Shown here in pieces: positions 50,981 to 60,596 of a DNA stretch of 64,000 nt. The stretch covers positions 186,001-250,000 of the forward strand of contig CAKSAN010000001.1 of the NCBI GenBank assembly GCA_934436435.1, read 5' to 3'. The stretch comes from an uncultured Acetatifactor sp. (GTDB taxonomy: Bacteria; Bacillota; Clostridia; Lachnospirales; Lachnospiraceae). Positions within the stretch are counted from its first letter, which is position 1. The number at the start of each line of letters is the position of its first letter. Made by a program: the position numbers and the translations under genes. The notes under the pieces were generated by a model. The model made no database searches and was not told the DNA's origin. It worked only from the letters and a program-made list of their open reading frames with translations.

Positions 50981-52291
50981 TCAGATCAGGGACCGCAATG
51001 ACTGGCCATACTGTTCCAGAATCTCCAGAAAAATCACTCCCCAGGCAAACCCCAGCGTCCTGCCATTTGCCTTCTCACGAAGTTCCTGTACCAATAAGAT
51101 CACGGATATGACCACGCAGAACAGTAAAAAGCTGTAGGTACGGTAGGAAGACCCGTAAAGCGTCTCTGAGAACCCCATCGCCATACGGCTTCCCGCCCCC
51201 ATGAACAGAAGGCTGAGTATGGTAACCTTTCTCCGCAGCGTGTCCACGGTCAGCCAGACGCCAAGGAATACCGACGCCGTCAACAGGATCGTCAGCAGAA
51301 ACAACAACACATTTTTTCCTTCCGACAAAGGACCGATCTCCGGCATTCCCAGTGCCACCTCTGGAAGCGGCTGCAGCAGATCGATGCCGGTTCCCTTCCA
51401 TAGCAGATTACTTCCCAAGGGAATCGCCGTAAAAAGGACGGCCCATCTCTTCTTTTCCTTCCTGCCTATGGCAATCAGAAACAGAAGTAAAAAAAATACG
51501 GTCAACAGCGGAATCTGTCTGTAGTAAAGATATGCCACCGTAGCGGTATAACCATGAAACAGTTTTTGTCCCACCGTCCATTGCGCATAATCCGGGATCC
51601 AGGTTCCGTAAGTATTCATGCGGAAACGGTGTCCCGGTGCAAAATACAGGGCCGCATATCCCAGAATGGCGGCAATCTCTTCCAGCCACAGCAGATTTCT
51701 CACCTTCCGAAGGCTGTCGTTTTTAAAAGATACGATCAGCAAAATCGTCAGGAAAAAGATCAGTGAGATCGCATATTGATCCTGATTGGTGGTATAGATA
51801 ACGGAAAGGATCACCGAAAGATACATCCACCCTGACGTTTTTCCCCTGGTCAGTCTCTGTTTTATTGCCGTAAATACTACCAACATTGTAAAAAAGGGGT
51901 ACAAATAATTGGCGATCGTGGCAATATATCCCGCTGTTGATAAAATCTGGAACGGGAACAGCAAAAAAGCTCCACACGCAAGCAGCGTATTTTCCGCACT
52001 GCTTTTCTCCGTAAATAAATACCGGAGCATTCCTGCGATTGCCATGATCACACCGATATCCAACAGTTTCCAGAGTTTCGAAGGCAGAAAGCAGCTCACC
52101 CATGCCACTGCATCCGTCAGCACTCTTCCGCTGTCCTGCCATCTTTTTCCCACAAGTTCCCCAAAGGACTGGTTCAGAAGCTTCAGATCATCCCCGCTGT
52201 AATGAAAACTGAAATGGATTCCTGCCAGCAACAGTACAAAAATCCCCCAGAAAATTCCCTTTTTGCGAAGATCATCTTGCTCCCTTATCAT
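50981..52291 (-). CDS. Polytopic membrane protein, DUF6056-like
   Basis: The 436-residue protein has about 11 hydrophobic segments and an early 'SFHYSGDDLKLLNQSFGELVGKRWQDSGRVLTD' loop between the first two spans, the pattern of DUF6056 and related glycosyltransferase-like membrane proteins; the function is unknown. Its start overlaps the end of the upstream ABC permease gene by 20 nt, with GGGGG 6 nt before ATG, so it is likely the last gene of the BMP-type ABC operon. A perfect terminator follows. A role in transport is not implied by its sequence. Confidence 0.72.
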   Translation of the reverse strand: MIREQDDLRKKGIFWGIFVLLLAGIHFSFHYSGDDLKLLNQSFGELVGKRWQDSGRVLTDAVAWVSCFLPSKLWKLLDIGVIMAIAGMLRYLFTEKSSAENTLLACGAFLLFPFQILSTAGYIATIANYLYPFFTMLVVFTAIKQRLTRGKTSGWMYLSVILSVIYTTNQDQYAISLIFFLTILLIVSFKNDSLRKVRNLLWLEEIAAILGYAALYFAPGHRFRMNTYGTWIPDYAQWTVGQKLFHGYTATVAYLYYRQIPLLTVFFLLLFLIAIGRKEKKRWAVLFTAIPLGSNLLWKGTGIDLLQPLPEVALGMPEIGPLSEGKNVLLFLLTILLTASVFLGVWLTVDTLRRKVTILSLLFMGAGSRMAMGFSETLYGSSYRTYSFLLFCVVISVILLVQELREKANGRTLGFAWGVIFLEILEQYGQSLRSLI

Positions 52292-53231
52292 AAATTACCC
52301 CCAATGCCCTCGGCGCACCGTTCTGCTTGGAGAAGAATACCAATAACAACAGAGTCAGTACATAGGGCAGGATCATTACCAGATCCTGATAGCTGCTGGG
52401 CATCTGCAATACCTGTACCAGCCGGTAACCGCCGGATCTGGCAAATCCGAATAGCAGACATGCTCCCAGTGTCGGCAGAATACGCCAGTTACCGAAGATC
52501 AGCGCCGCGATGGCCAGATATCCGTAGCCCACATAGATACTGGAGGAAAAGTTCGCGGAGATGGAATACGCAAAGCAGATACCGCCCAGTCCGGATAACG
52601 CTCCACAGATCATAATGGCTGCCAGACGGATCTGTCCCACCTGTCTTCCGGCCGCATCCACTGCGTGGGGATTGTCACCGCAGGCCCGCAGATGCATGCC
52701 GAAGCGGGTCTTATACATCACAAACCATGCGATGAATGCCACCACCACGATCACAATCTCAAAAGGATACAGATTGGTAAACAGTGCACCCAGCACCGGA
52801 ATCTTTGAAAGTCCCGGAACCGTGATTCTGGAAGATACGGTCAGTACAAACTTATCTGAGGTGGCACCAAACACCACTCTGTTAAACAGTTTCGTCAGAT
52901 ATGCCGTCAGAGCCATCGCCAGAATATTCACCACCACACCGCTGATGACCTGATTCGCTTTGAACTTCAGGCACAGCAGTGCATGGATCAGTGCAAAAAT
53001 GCTTCCGCCTACCGCTGCCATGACCATGGCAATATAGAAAGGCACCGGAGAATCTCCGGCGAAGTTCCCTGCAATGGCAACAGCAATAAAAGCCCCGATA
53101 AAGGCTCCGAACCCCTGTAAGCCTTCCACGGCCAGCATCGTCACGCCGGATTTTTCACAATAGATGCCGCCGATGGCCATGATAAATAACGGTAAAGCAA
53201 AGGATAACCCGTCAATGATCACAATATCCAT
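52272..53231 (-). CDS. Nucleoside-type ABC transporter permease (NupQ-like)
   Basis: The 319-residue membrane protein belongs to the branched-chain/BMP permease family: 'GIYCEKSGVTMLAVEGLQGFGAFIGA', 'LKFKANQVISGVVVNILAMALT' and 'RACGDNPHAVDAAGRQVGQIRLAAIM' are the family landmarks. It pairs with the preceding permease to form the channel. Its ATG directly follows the stop of that gene (TAAATG), with AGGAGG upstream. Homologues in Bacillus (YufQ/NupQ) import guanosine or other nucleosides. Confidence 0.93.
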   Translation of the reverse strand: MDIVIIDGLSFALPLFIMAIGGIYCEKSGVTMLAVEGLQGFGAFIGAFIAVAIAGNFAGDSPVPFYIAMVMAAVGGSIFALIHALLCLKFKANQVISGVVVNILAMALTAYLTKLFNRVVFGATSDKFVLTVSSRITVPGLSKIPVLGALFTNLYPFEIVIVVVAFIAWFVMYKTRFGMHLRACGDNPHAVDAAGRQVGQIRLAAIMICGALSGLGGICFAYSISANFSSSIYVGYGYLAIAALIFGNWRILPTLGACLLFGFARSGGYRLVQVLQMPSSYQDLVMILPYVLTLLLLVFFSKQNGAPRALGVIYDKGAR

Positions 53232-54338
53232 TTATTTGTCCTCCTTTGTCTTATTGGCCTTCTCTCTTCTGCTGCGTTCCATCTTCCATTTAATGTAGGC
53301 ATTGCACGCACTGAACAGGAGAATGATACCGGTGATAACGGAGGCGATCTCCGCATCCACTCCGGCTGCCGATTTCATATAAGTACTTCCCTTGCTGATC
53401 AATGTGATCAACATGGTGGAGAAAATAATTCCGAAGGGATTGTTGTTGCCGAGCAATGACACCGCGATGGCATCGAATCCCGTGCTGATCAGTACCTTGG
53501 GCTGAATGGAACCCACATAGCCCAGATAATAGGTCACACCGGCAAGTCCGGCCAGCGCACCGGAGATCGTCATGGACAGTACCATGCTTCTGCCGACCCT
53601 GATACCCGCATATTTTGCGGCGCTGCGGGAATATCCCACGGCCTTCAGTTCATAACCCAGCTTCGTCTTTTCCAATAAGAACCACACTGCCACCACGGTA
53701 AGCAGGGCAAGAATGATTCCCAGTGGAATATCCATCTTCAGATTTCCCACCACAGTATCCATCAGGGTCAGCCTCGAAGCTGCAGAGATCTCTTTCGACT
53801 GTCTGGAGACCGGATCCACGAAAAAGGTATTGATAAAGAAACTGATCACATACTGAAACGTATAGTTTAACATAATAGAGGAAACAACTTCGTTGATGTT
53901 AAACCGGTATTTCAAAAAACCGATCAAGGCACCCGCCAGCCCTCCGACGATCAGACCAATGATCACCACCAACGGTTTTGCCAGTACGGCATTCAGGCTG
54001 CTGTATCCTACAACACAGCTGGCGATGAATCCGGCGGCCAGCATCTGCCCGGAGACACCGATGTTAAACAGTCCGGCCCGTAGTGCCACCGCCACCGCCA
54101 GGGCCGCAAAAATCATGGGAGTAAAATAGTTCACATAACTCATAAAATCCGTCAGCATACTTTTGTAGCTGGCGTAGGAGGTCTTGGGTGCCAGTCCGCT
54201 TCCCTGTAACAGTGCGTAATATGCCTTAAAAGGGTTGGAGCCGGTCACGGCAATGATTGCACCGCCCACCACCAGGCTGCAAAGGATCGCAAGGAGGGGA
54301 ACCTTTACCGCATTCCAGAATTTTGTCACCGTTTTCAT
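53232..54338 (-). CDS. Nucleoside-type ABC transporter permease (NupP-like)
   Basis: The 368-residue membrane protein is the longer of the two permeases, with 'NIGVSGQMLAAGFIASCVVGY', 'RFNINEVVSSIMLNYTFQYVISF' and 'KAVGYSRSAAKYAGIRVGRSMVLSM' motifs of the YufP/NupP type. A periplasmic-side loop follows residue 165. SD GGAGG precedes the ATG, which is 4 nt after the ATPase stop. With NupQ-like and NupO-like partners it forms a nucleoside importer; substrate specificity is inferred from family membership. Confidence 0.93.
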   Translation of the reverse strand: MKTVTKFWNAVKVPLLAILCSLVVGGAIIAVTGSNPFKAYYALLQGSGLAPKTSYASYKSMLTDFMSYVNYFTPMIFAALAVAVALRAGLFNIGVSGQMLAAGFIASCVVGYSSLNAVLAKPLVVIIGLIVGGLAGALIGFLKYRFNINEVVSSIMLNYTFQYVISFFINTFFVDPVSRQSKEISAASRLTLMDTVVGNLKMDIPLGIILALLTVVAVWFLLEKTKLGYELKAVGYSRSAAKYAGIRVGRSMVLSMTISGALAGLAGVTYYLGYVGSIQPKVLISTGFDAIAVSLLGNNNPFGIIFSTMLITLISKGSTYMKSAAGVDAEIASVITGIILLFSACNAYIKWKMERSRREKANKTKEDK

Positions 54339-54342
54339 GCTC

Positions 54343-55887
54343 TTACGCCTCCTTTTCTTTCTTTTTTACGCCCATCATGAACTCACCAACTTCATTGGTG
54401 GTCAGTTCACTGGCTTTGGCGATCTTCTGTATACTACCGTTGTAAATAACTGCGATGGTATCCGCGCAGTTCATGATCTCCTCCAGTTCCAGGGAGATCA
54501 GAAGGATCGCCTTGCCCTTGTCTCTCTCTGCAATGATCTGCTTATGAATATTCTCTATAGCGCCGATATCCAGTCCACGGGTGGGCTGCACGAAGATCAT
54601 CAGGGAAGAATCCTGTTCCACTTCTCTTGCAATAATAGCTTTCTGCTGATTACCGCCGCTCATAGAGCGTACCACAGTCTTGCTGCCCTGTCCGCTTCGG
54701 ATATCATATTTTTCTATCAGTTTTTCACTGTTATCTTCAAAAATCTTCTGGTCCAGCACTCCCTTATGGCAAAACGGCTCTTTGTAATAATTGCGAAGCG
54801 CCAGATTCTCCGAAAGTGTAAAATCCATGACCAGTCCGTAATTCTGTCTGTCCTCGGGAATATAGGAGATTCCTTCTGCCGTACGTTCTCTGATGGACAG
54901 ATTCGTAATATCTCTGCCGTTTAACAGGATTCTGCCGGAACGCACCGGCACCAGTCCCGCAATGGCATCTGCGATCTCTACCTGTCCGTTGCCTGCCACA
55001 CCTGCAATAGCAACGATCTCTCCGGAATGTACCTCCAGAGATACCTCCTTTACCACCTGAAAATCCTGCTTGTTATAGACATTCAGATGCTGTATGTCAA
55101 GGATGGTCTTACCCGGTTTTGCGGGTTCTTTTTCTGTCTCGAAACTGACTTCACGGCCTACCATTTTATTGGCCATGACTTTGGTGGATGTGGTCGCCAC
55201 ATCCATAACATCCATCAGGCGGCCGCGGTTTAAAATAGCACATCTGTCTGCGATCCGTTTGATTTCTTCCAGTTTATGTGTGATCAGGATGATGGTCTTG
55301 CCGTCATCCCGCAGAGACTGGATAATCTTCAACAAAAAGTCGATCTCCTGCGGAGTCAGAACTGCCGTGGGTTCATCAAAAATGAGGATCTCCGCTTCTC
55401 TGTAAAGCATCTTTAAGATCTCTACTCTCTGCTGGGTAGAGACATTGATATCGCTGATCACATCGGTAGGATTCACTGCCAGTCCGTATTTCTCCGAAAG
55501 GTCCCGGATATCCTGGTTTGCTTTTTTCATATCCACTACCGGAATACATCCCAGTACCTTCTTCACCGGTTCCATACCCATAACGATATTCTCTGCAATG
55601 GTGTAGTTGGAGACCAGTTTGAAATGCTGGTGTACCATACCGATGTTTAATTTGGTGGCATGATTGGGGGATTCCAGCTTCACCTTTTCCCCCCGGATAT
55701 AGATTTCTCCTTCATCCGGTTCGTACATTCCGAACAGCATACTCATCAAGGTGGATTTACCTGCACCATTTTCCCCCAGAAGGGCAAAAATCTCGCCTTT
55801 TTTGATCTGTATCGTCACATCGTCATTGGCAATGATTCCGGGGAAACGTTTGGTGATGTGTTTCATCTCAACAATATATTCCGACAT
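54343..55887 (-). CDS. Nucleoside-type ABC transporter double ATPase (NupO-like)
   Basis: The 514-residue protein has two ABC domains. The first has Walker A GENGAGKST (38-46), STQQRVEIL in place of the signature, and LIFDEPTAVLTP. The second has a degenerate P-loop region (GVAGNGQVEIADAI) but an intact SGGNQQKAIIARE signature and a Walker B replaced by MIFVQPTRGLD, the usual pattern of sugar/nucleoside importer ATPases. ATG 55885-55887 with GAGG 6 nt upstream is preferred; the open frame upstream encodes a hydrophobic stretch read from the intercistronic hairpin. Confidence 0.93.
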   Translation of the reverse strand: MSEYIVEMKHITKRFPGIIANDDVTIQIKKGEIFALLGENGAGKSTLMSMLFGMYEPDEGEIYIRGEKVKLESPNHATKLNIGMVHQHFKLVSNYTIAENIVMGMEPVKKVLGCIPVVDMKKANQDIRDLSEKYGLAVNPTDVISDINVSTQQRVEILKMLYREAEILIFDEPTAVLTPQEIDFLLKIIQSLRDDGKTIILITHKLEEIKRIADRCAILNRGRLMDVMDVATTSTKVMANKMVGREVSFETEKEPAKPGKTILDIQHLNVYNKQDFQVVKEVSLEVHSGEIVAIAGVAGNGQVEIADAIAGLVPVRSGRILLNGRDITNLSIRERTAEGISYIPEDRQNYGLVMDFTLSENLALRNYYKEPFCHKGVLDQKIFEDNSEKLIEKYDIRSGQGSKTVVRSMSGGNQQKAIIAREVEQDSSLMIFVQPTRGLDIGAIENIHKQIIAERDKGKAILLISLELEEIMNCADTIAVIYNGSIQKIAKASELTTNEVGEFMMGVKKKEKEA

Positions 55888-55947
55888 GTTCATCCTCATT
55901 TCTGTACATTTTCCTGCCAAAAGCAGCAAATAAATAATAAAAACAAG

Positions 55948-55980
55948 AAGAAGGTGACAGTTCCTCACCATCACCTTCTT
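55948..55980 (-). terminator. Hairpin between the BMP lipoprotein and the ATPase genes
   Basis: AAGAAGGTGA (55948-55957) pairs with TCACCTTCTT (55971-55980); a T-rich stretch follows on the minus strand. Such partial terminators after a binding-protein gene lower expression of the membrane and ATPase genes. Confidence 0.7.
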
Positions 55981-55995
55981 GCCAATTCATTCTTC

Positions 55996-57180
55996 CTACC
56001 AGGTAAAGGTCTCCGGAGTTACACCGTTAAAGTTTGCCGCAGGAACGATCTTGCCTTCTTTTAACAGATCCTGTGCTGCGTTGATCTTCGTGATGACCTC
56101 TGCGGTGAGCTGGCATCTGCCTTCCTCACTTACGAAACCGGTAGCATCATCTGCTGCGGTCAGAGTCACATTAGCGCCCTTGAAGGAACCGTCTTTTACT
56201 TCGTTCAGTACGTTGTAAACCGTATCGTGCATTACTTTCAGACCACTGGTCAGAACGATATTGCTGTCACCGTTTGCACCGTCATCATACTGGTCAACGT
56301 CACAACCGATAACCTTAACGCCGTCAGCTTCCTTGGCAGCGGTGAATACACCGTTACCGGAACCGCCTGCTGCTACGAACAGGATGTCCACGCCTTCAGC
56401 GATCAGAGCATTGCCCAGCACCTTACCGGTAGCTTCATCGGAGAAGTTGCCAACATAGTTACCGCCTACATTCGCGCCGGTAACATCGGTACCTGCGTAA
56501 GAAGGAAGCTCTACTACTTCTACGTTCATGCCTTCGGTACCGTTCACATATTTCACACCGCACTCGAAACCATACTGATAGTTAACGTTGGAGGGATATG
56601 CGATACCGTTTACTACTGCCACCTTACCTGTGGTGGTAGACAGAGCTGCAGCCATACCTGCATAGAAACCGCTCTCCTGCTCAGCATAGTAAGCAGCGTA
56701 TACGTTGTCGATCACCTGATCTGCGGTTACTTCGGTACCATCAATGGTAGGCCAGGAATCGATCAGGATGAATTTGGTATCCGGATTCTCCTGTGCCAGA
56801 TTGCCGATACCTGCGAACTGGAAACCACAGCATACAATAACATCATAGTCAGCTACTACGTCAGCTACTGCCTGAACAGCTGCTGCGCTGTCACCGGTCT
56901 CCTCACGGATGGGAGTTACGGTTGCGTTTGGATTCTCTTCGATGAACTTCAGAACACCATTGTAGTTGTCCTGATTGAAGGAACCGTCATCCACGCCTGA
57001 GGGGCTGGATACGATAGCGATCTTCAGGCCGGGTTCTTCGCTGCCTGTGCCTTCTGCGGCCGCGCTGGTGGTAGCTGCCACGCTGGATTCCGCATTGGTG
57101 CCGGCATTGTTGGTGCTGCCGCATGCTACCAGAGAAACAGCCATGACAGATGCAAGTGCAAGTGCCAGAAACTTTTTCAT
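55996..57180 (-). CDS. BMP-family nucleoside-binding lipoprotein (NupN-like)
   Basis: The 394-residue protein has a signal peptide MKKFLALALASVMAVSLVAC with lipobox Cys 20, a Thr/Ala/Glu-rich linker, then a BMP/PnrA-type binding domain: 'LKIAIVSSPSGVDDGSFNQDNYNGVLKFI', 'YDVIVCCGFQFAGIGNLAQENPDTKFILID' and 'EGVDILFVAAGGSGNGVFTAAKE'. PnrA/BmpA proteins bind nucleosides, especially purine ones. It heads the operon lipoprotein-ATPase-permease-permease-membrane protein, under the promoter at 57232-57260. SD TAGGAGG is strong. Confidence 0.95.
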   Translation of the reverse strand: MKKFLALALASVMAVSLVACGSTNNAGTNAESSVAATTSAAAEGTGSEEPGLKIAIVSSPSGVDDGSFNQDNYNGVLKFIEENPNATVTPIREETGDSAAAVQAVADVVADYDVIVCCGFQFAGIGNLAQENPDTKFILIDSWPTIDGTEVTADQVIDNVYAAYYAEQESGFYAGMAAALSTTTGKVAVVNGIAYPSNVNYQYGFECGVKYVNGTEGMNVEVVELPSYAGTDVTGANVGGNYVGNFSDEATGKVLGNALIAEGVDILFVAAGGSGNGVFTAAKEADGVKVIGCDVDQYDDGANGDSNIVLTSGLKVMHDTVYNVLNEVKDGSFKGANVTLTAADDATGFVSEEGRCQLTAEVITKINAAQDLLKEGKIVPAANFNGVTPETFTW

Positions 57181-57231
57181 AATTTTTTCCTCCTAAAATG
57201 TAAATTAAAGAAACATTTAATCACAACGGTA

Positions 57232-57260
57232 ATATTATCATTACCTTCTGTAAAATTCAA
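57232..57260 (-). promoter_or_regulatory. Promoter of the BMP-type nucleoside ABC operon
   Basis: Minus-strand TTGAAT (57255-57260), 17-nt spacer and TAATAT (57232-57237), about 50 nt before the lipoprotein. Confidence 0.65.
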
Positions 57261-57320
57261 TAAAAATTTTCATTTAGCAATAACGCTGTTTTGCGAATAG
57301 TCCGGCTGAACTGTTACAGG

Positions 57321-58178
57321 TTACCGCATATGCACATCCATCTGTGGGAACGGAATCTCGATTCCCGCCTCATCCAGCACATACTTGCACTGTTCCGTGA
57401 TCCGCCATTTTCCCTGCCAGTAATCCTCATTTTTAAACCAGCACCGCACGCAGAGATTGATGCCGGAATCCGCCAGTGCATCCACAAATACAAACTGTTC
57501 CCTGTCCTTCATGATATCCGGATCCTCGGAAAGCATTTTCGTCAGGACTTCTTTCGCTTTCTTCAGATCCGCACTGTAAGAAACAGACACCATCACATCG
57601 CAGCGTCTGCATTCCGCCGCAGTAACGTTCACAATGGTATTGTTGGCCAGATTGCCGTTAGGCAGTATGATGGTCTGGTTGTCATAGGTCACCAGCTTAG
57701 TATAGAAAATCTGGATTTCCTTCACTGTACCTTCTTTACCGGAAGTTCCCTCCACGATATAATCCCCCACCCGAAACGGCTTAAGCAGCAGGATCAGCAC
57801 TCCTCCCGCCAGATTAGACAGGCTTCCCTGCACCGCAAGACCGACAGCTACACCGGCAGAACCAAGCAGTGCCACAATGCTGGCCGCATCCACGCCAAAG
57901 GAGGATGCCAGCGTCAGGATCAATACAATATAAAGGGACGCTTTCACAAAGGAGTCTACGAACTGGATCACTCCGGTCTCCGCCCCCGCCCGGTTCATGG
58001 ACTTTCGAATGATCTTGCGAATCAGTTTGATCAGCTGTACACCAATGAAGAAGAACATCAGTGCCAGAGCGATCCGGATGCCCAGATTCAGTGCTTTTTC
58101 CGGAAGAGTATTCAGGAAAGAGGCAATCAGCCCCTCCTTTTCCTGCACTTCTTCGATTACGTTATCTGTCAGATCCAT
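57321..58178 (-). CDS. Small-conductance mechanosensitive channel (MscS family)
   Basis: The 285-residue protein matches the size of E. coli MscS. It has three membrane spans (about 35-55, 75-100 and 105-130); the third reads 'SIVALLGSAGVAVGLAVQGSLSNLAGGVLILL', the pore helix with Ala/Gly packing. The beta domain continues 'RVGDYIVEGTSGKEGTVKEIQIFYTKL' and 'NGNLANNTIVN'. It opens under membrane tension to release solutes. It starts 6 nt after the glgB stop, with GGAG in the end of glgB, so it is likely co-transcribed. Confidence 0.95.
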   Translation of the reverse strand: MDLTDNVIEEVQEKEGLIASFLNTLPEKALNLGIRIALALMFFFIGVQLIKLIRKIIRKSMNRAGAETGVIQFVDSFVKASLYIVLILTLASSFGVDAASIVALLGSAGVAVGLAVQGSLSNLAGGVLILLLKPFRVGDYIVEGTSGKEGTVKEIQIFYTKLVTYDNQTIILPNGNLANNTIVNVTAAECRRCDVMVSVSYSADLKKAKEVLTKMLSEDPDIMKDREQFVFVDALADSGINLCVRCWFKNEDYWQGKWRITEQCKYVLDEAGIEIPFPQMDVHMR

Positions 58179-58184
58179 GTTGTC

Positions 58185-60521
58185 TTATTTCTCCTGTTTC
58201 TTTTTTGTGGTCTTGCCTGCGGTCTTGCGGATCGGCGTATTCTTGCGGATACGCTTCTCAATTACCTTTTCCAGTTCCGCCTCCGTATAAGGAATAAATT
58301 GCAGAATGCTCAATGACAAAGGAGCCAGTTTCACGGTGACGGACTGTTTTCTGTCGTCCCATTCCACGTCTTCCGCCCGCTTTACGCGGTCATTGACCAC
58401 ACCGGTACCGCCGTATTGCACAGCATCTGTATTCAGAATCTCCTTGTATTTTCCCTCGTAAGGAACCCCTGTGGTAATCTCTCTGGGTACACCGGAGAAG
58501 TTCGCTACGACCAGAAGCAGTTCCTCCGCCTCTTCTCCCTTACGCACAAAGCTCACATAGCATTCATTGGCGGAGATCTCGTTCATCCACTGGAAGCCCT
58601 TCGCCTGATCATCGCACTCATACAGTGCCTTATTTTCGCGATAGAGTGCATTCAGATCCCTCACCAGTTTCTGGACACCGGCGTTTTCCTTCTGTTCCTC
58701 TAACTGCCACTCTACCTGACGCATTTCGTTCCATTCCTTTTCTTCCGCCAGATCCTGTCCCATGAAGAGAAGCTTCTTGCCGGGATGGGTCATCATGTAG
58801 CCGTAGGTCAGGCGTAAGTTGGCAAGCTTCTGTTCCCTGTCACCGGGCATCTTGCCAAGCAAAGTTCCCTTGCCATGTACCACCTCATCATGGGAAAATA
58901 CCAGCATGAATTTCTCGCTGTAGGCATAGATCATGCTGAAGGTAAGTTCCCCGTGGTGATGGCTGCGGAAGTAAGGATCGTATTTGATATAATCCAGATA
59001 ATCGTTCATGAAGCCCATATTCCACTTCAGGTCAAAGCCCAGGCCTCCCTCTTCCAGAGATCCGGTGATCATGGGGAATGCCGTACTTTCCTCCGCGATG
59101 GACAATACGCCGGGATCTCTCTTTTTGAGGATCGAATTAAAATGCTTGATCAGTTCGATGGCTTCCAGATTCTCGTTGCCGCCGTACATGTTGGGAATCC
59201 AGCCCCCGTCCTGTTTACCGTAGTCCAGATAAAGCATGCTGGCCACCGCATCCATCCGGATACCGTCCGCATGATATTTTTCCACCCAGAACAGGGCATT
59301 GGCGATCAGGTAGTTCGATACCTGGGGACGACCGTAATTGTAGATCAGGGTTCCCCAGTGCGGATGGCTGCCCTGCCTGGGATCCTGATGCTCATAGAGG
59401 CAGGTACCGTCGAAACCGGCCAGTCCGTAAGTATCTCTGGGGAAATGGGCGGGTACCCAGTCTAAGATCACTCCGATCCCCGCCTTGTGCAGTTCATTCA
59501 CGAAGAACATAAAGTCCTCCGGCGTGCCGTATCTGGCGGTGGGTGCATAATAGCCGATCACCTGATAGCCCCAGGATCCATCCAGAGGATGCTCCATGAC
59601 CGGCATCAGTTCCACATGGGTGTATCCCATCTTTTTCACATAGTCGATGACCTTCGGTGCGATCTCGCGGTAGTTCGCGTAATCCTGTCCCTCCCCCGGT
59701 GTCACGAAGCTTCCCAGATACATCTCATAAACGCTGACCGGAGCATTTCCGCACTGATAGCTTTCCCGCTTTTTTAAAAACTCACTGTCATCCCATTGGA
59801 ATCCATGCAGATCGGCGATCACAGAAGCCGTCTCCGGTCTCTTCTGTGCGGCATTGCCATAAGGATCCGCCTTGAGATAAGTCAGTCCGCCCCTGATCTT
59901 CAATTCGTATTTATAGCAGTCTCCTGCCTCTGCTCCGGGTACAAACAGTTCAAAGATACCGGAATCCCCTAACCGTCTCATCTGATGAATGCGACCGTCC
60001 CATCCGTTAAAATCGCCCACTACGCTGATGCGCATGGCATTCGGTGCCCAGACGGCAAAGTACGTTCCGCTCTCTCCGTCCAGTTCCATGGGATGTGCTC
60101 CCAGCTTTTCGTAGATGGTGTAATGAATGCCGGCTGCAAAACGATCCATGTCCTCCTTCGTAATCTGGGGAACATGCCGGTAAGCATCCCCGCAGATCAT
60201 TCTGTGGGCTTCCCGGTCTTCCGTCTTTCCATATTCCACTACATACTCATAAGGCGCCATTTTCCCCGCATTCACCAGAGCGGCAAAATAGCCCTCTTCA
60301 TCCGCCAGTTCCATGGGCACATCCGCCAGAAATGCTTCCCCTACCTGTCCGGTCTTCTTCCAGTGGATCGTCACCTTTTCCGCTCCCGGAAAATACGCCT
60401 GTACCAGCATTTTGCTTCCCTGCTTGTGGGGTCCCAACAGTTCATGGGGATTGTCACATTCGGAATAAGTAATCTCTTCTATCTTGGGCCAGTTCATCAG
60501 TTTGTAAAGTTTGTTTGTCAT
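58185..60521 (-). CDS. glgB: 1,4-alpha-glucan branching enzyme
   Basis: The 778-residue GH13 enzyme makes alpha-1,6 branches in glycogen. It has an N-terminal domain plus CBM48 (about 120-225, 'TYFAVWAPNAMRISVVGDFNGWDGR') and the catalytic barrel with 'YTHVELMPVMEHPLDGSWGYQVIGYYAPTARYG'. Further landmarks are nucleophile Asp in ADGIRMDAVASM, acid Glu in IAEESTAFP and HDEVVHGKGTLLGKMPGD. The C-terminal tail is Lys-rich. I start at MTNKLYKLMNWPKIEEITYS (ATG 60519-60521, GAGGGAG upstream). No other glg genes lie in the window. Confidence 0.96.
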   Translation of the reverse strand: MTNKLYKLMNWPKIEEITYSECDNPHELLGPHKQGSKMLVQAYFPGAEKVTIHWKKTGQVGEAFLADVPMELADEEGYFAALVNAGKMAPYEYVVEYGKTEDREAHRMICGDAYRHVPQITKEDMDRFAAGIHYTIYEKLGAHPMELDGESGTYFAVWAPNAMRISVVGDFNGWDGRIHQMRRLGDSGIFELFVPGAEAGDCYKYELKIRGGLTYLKADPYGNAAQKRPETASVIADLHGFQWDDSEFLKKRESYQCGNAPVSVYEMYLGSFVTPGEGQDYANYREIAPKVIDYVKKMGYTHVELMPVMEHPLDGSWGYQVIGYYAPTARYGTPEDFMFFVNELHKAGIGVILDWVPAHFPRDTYGLAGFDGTCLYEHQDPRQGSHPHWGTLIYNYGRPQVSNYLIANALFWVEKYHADGIRMDAVASMLYLDYGKQDGGWIPNMYGGNENLEAIELIKHFNSILKKRDPGVLSIAEESTAFPMITGSLEEGGLGFDLKWNMGFMNDYLDYIKYDPYFRSHHHGELTFSMIYAYSEKFMLVFSHDEVVHGKGTLLGKMPGDREQKLANLRLTYGYMMTHPGKKLLFMGQDLAEEKEWNEMRQVEWQLEEQKENAGVQKLVRDLNALYRENKALYECDDQAKGFQWMNEISANECYVSFVRKGEEAEELLLVVANFSGVPREITTGVPYEGKYKEILNTDAVQYGGTGVVNDRVKRAEDVEWDDRKQSVTVKLAPLSLSILQFIPYTEAELEKVIEKRIRKNTPIRKTAGKTTKKKQEK

Positions 60522-60596
60522 ACTCCCTCTTTTCTGCGGCGTCATTTCTGCTGCGTTCTATTCTGTCACTTGTAATGCTTATTATTGTCGTCCGTC

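Noticed and set aside
57291..58316. 341-codon open frame on the plus strand opposite mscS
   Set aside because: The opposite strand encodes a complete MscS with motifs; the plus-strand product has no recognisable domain.
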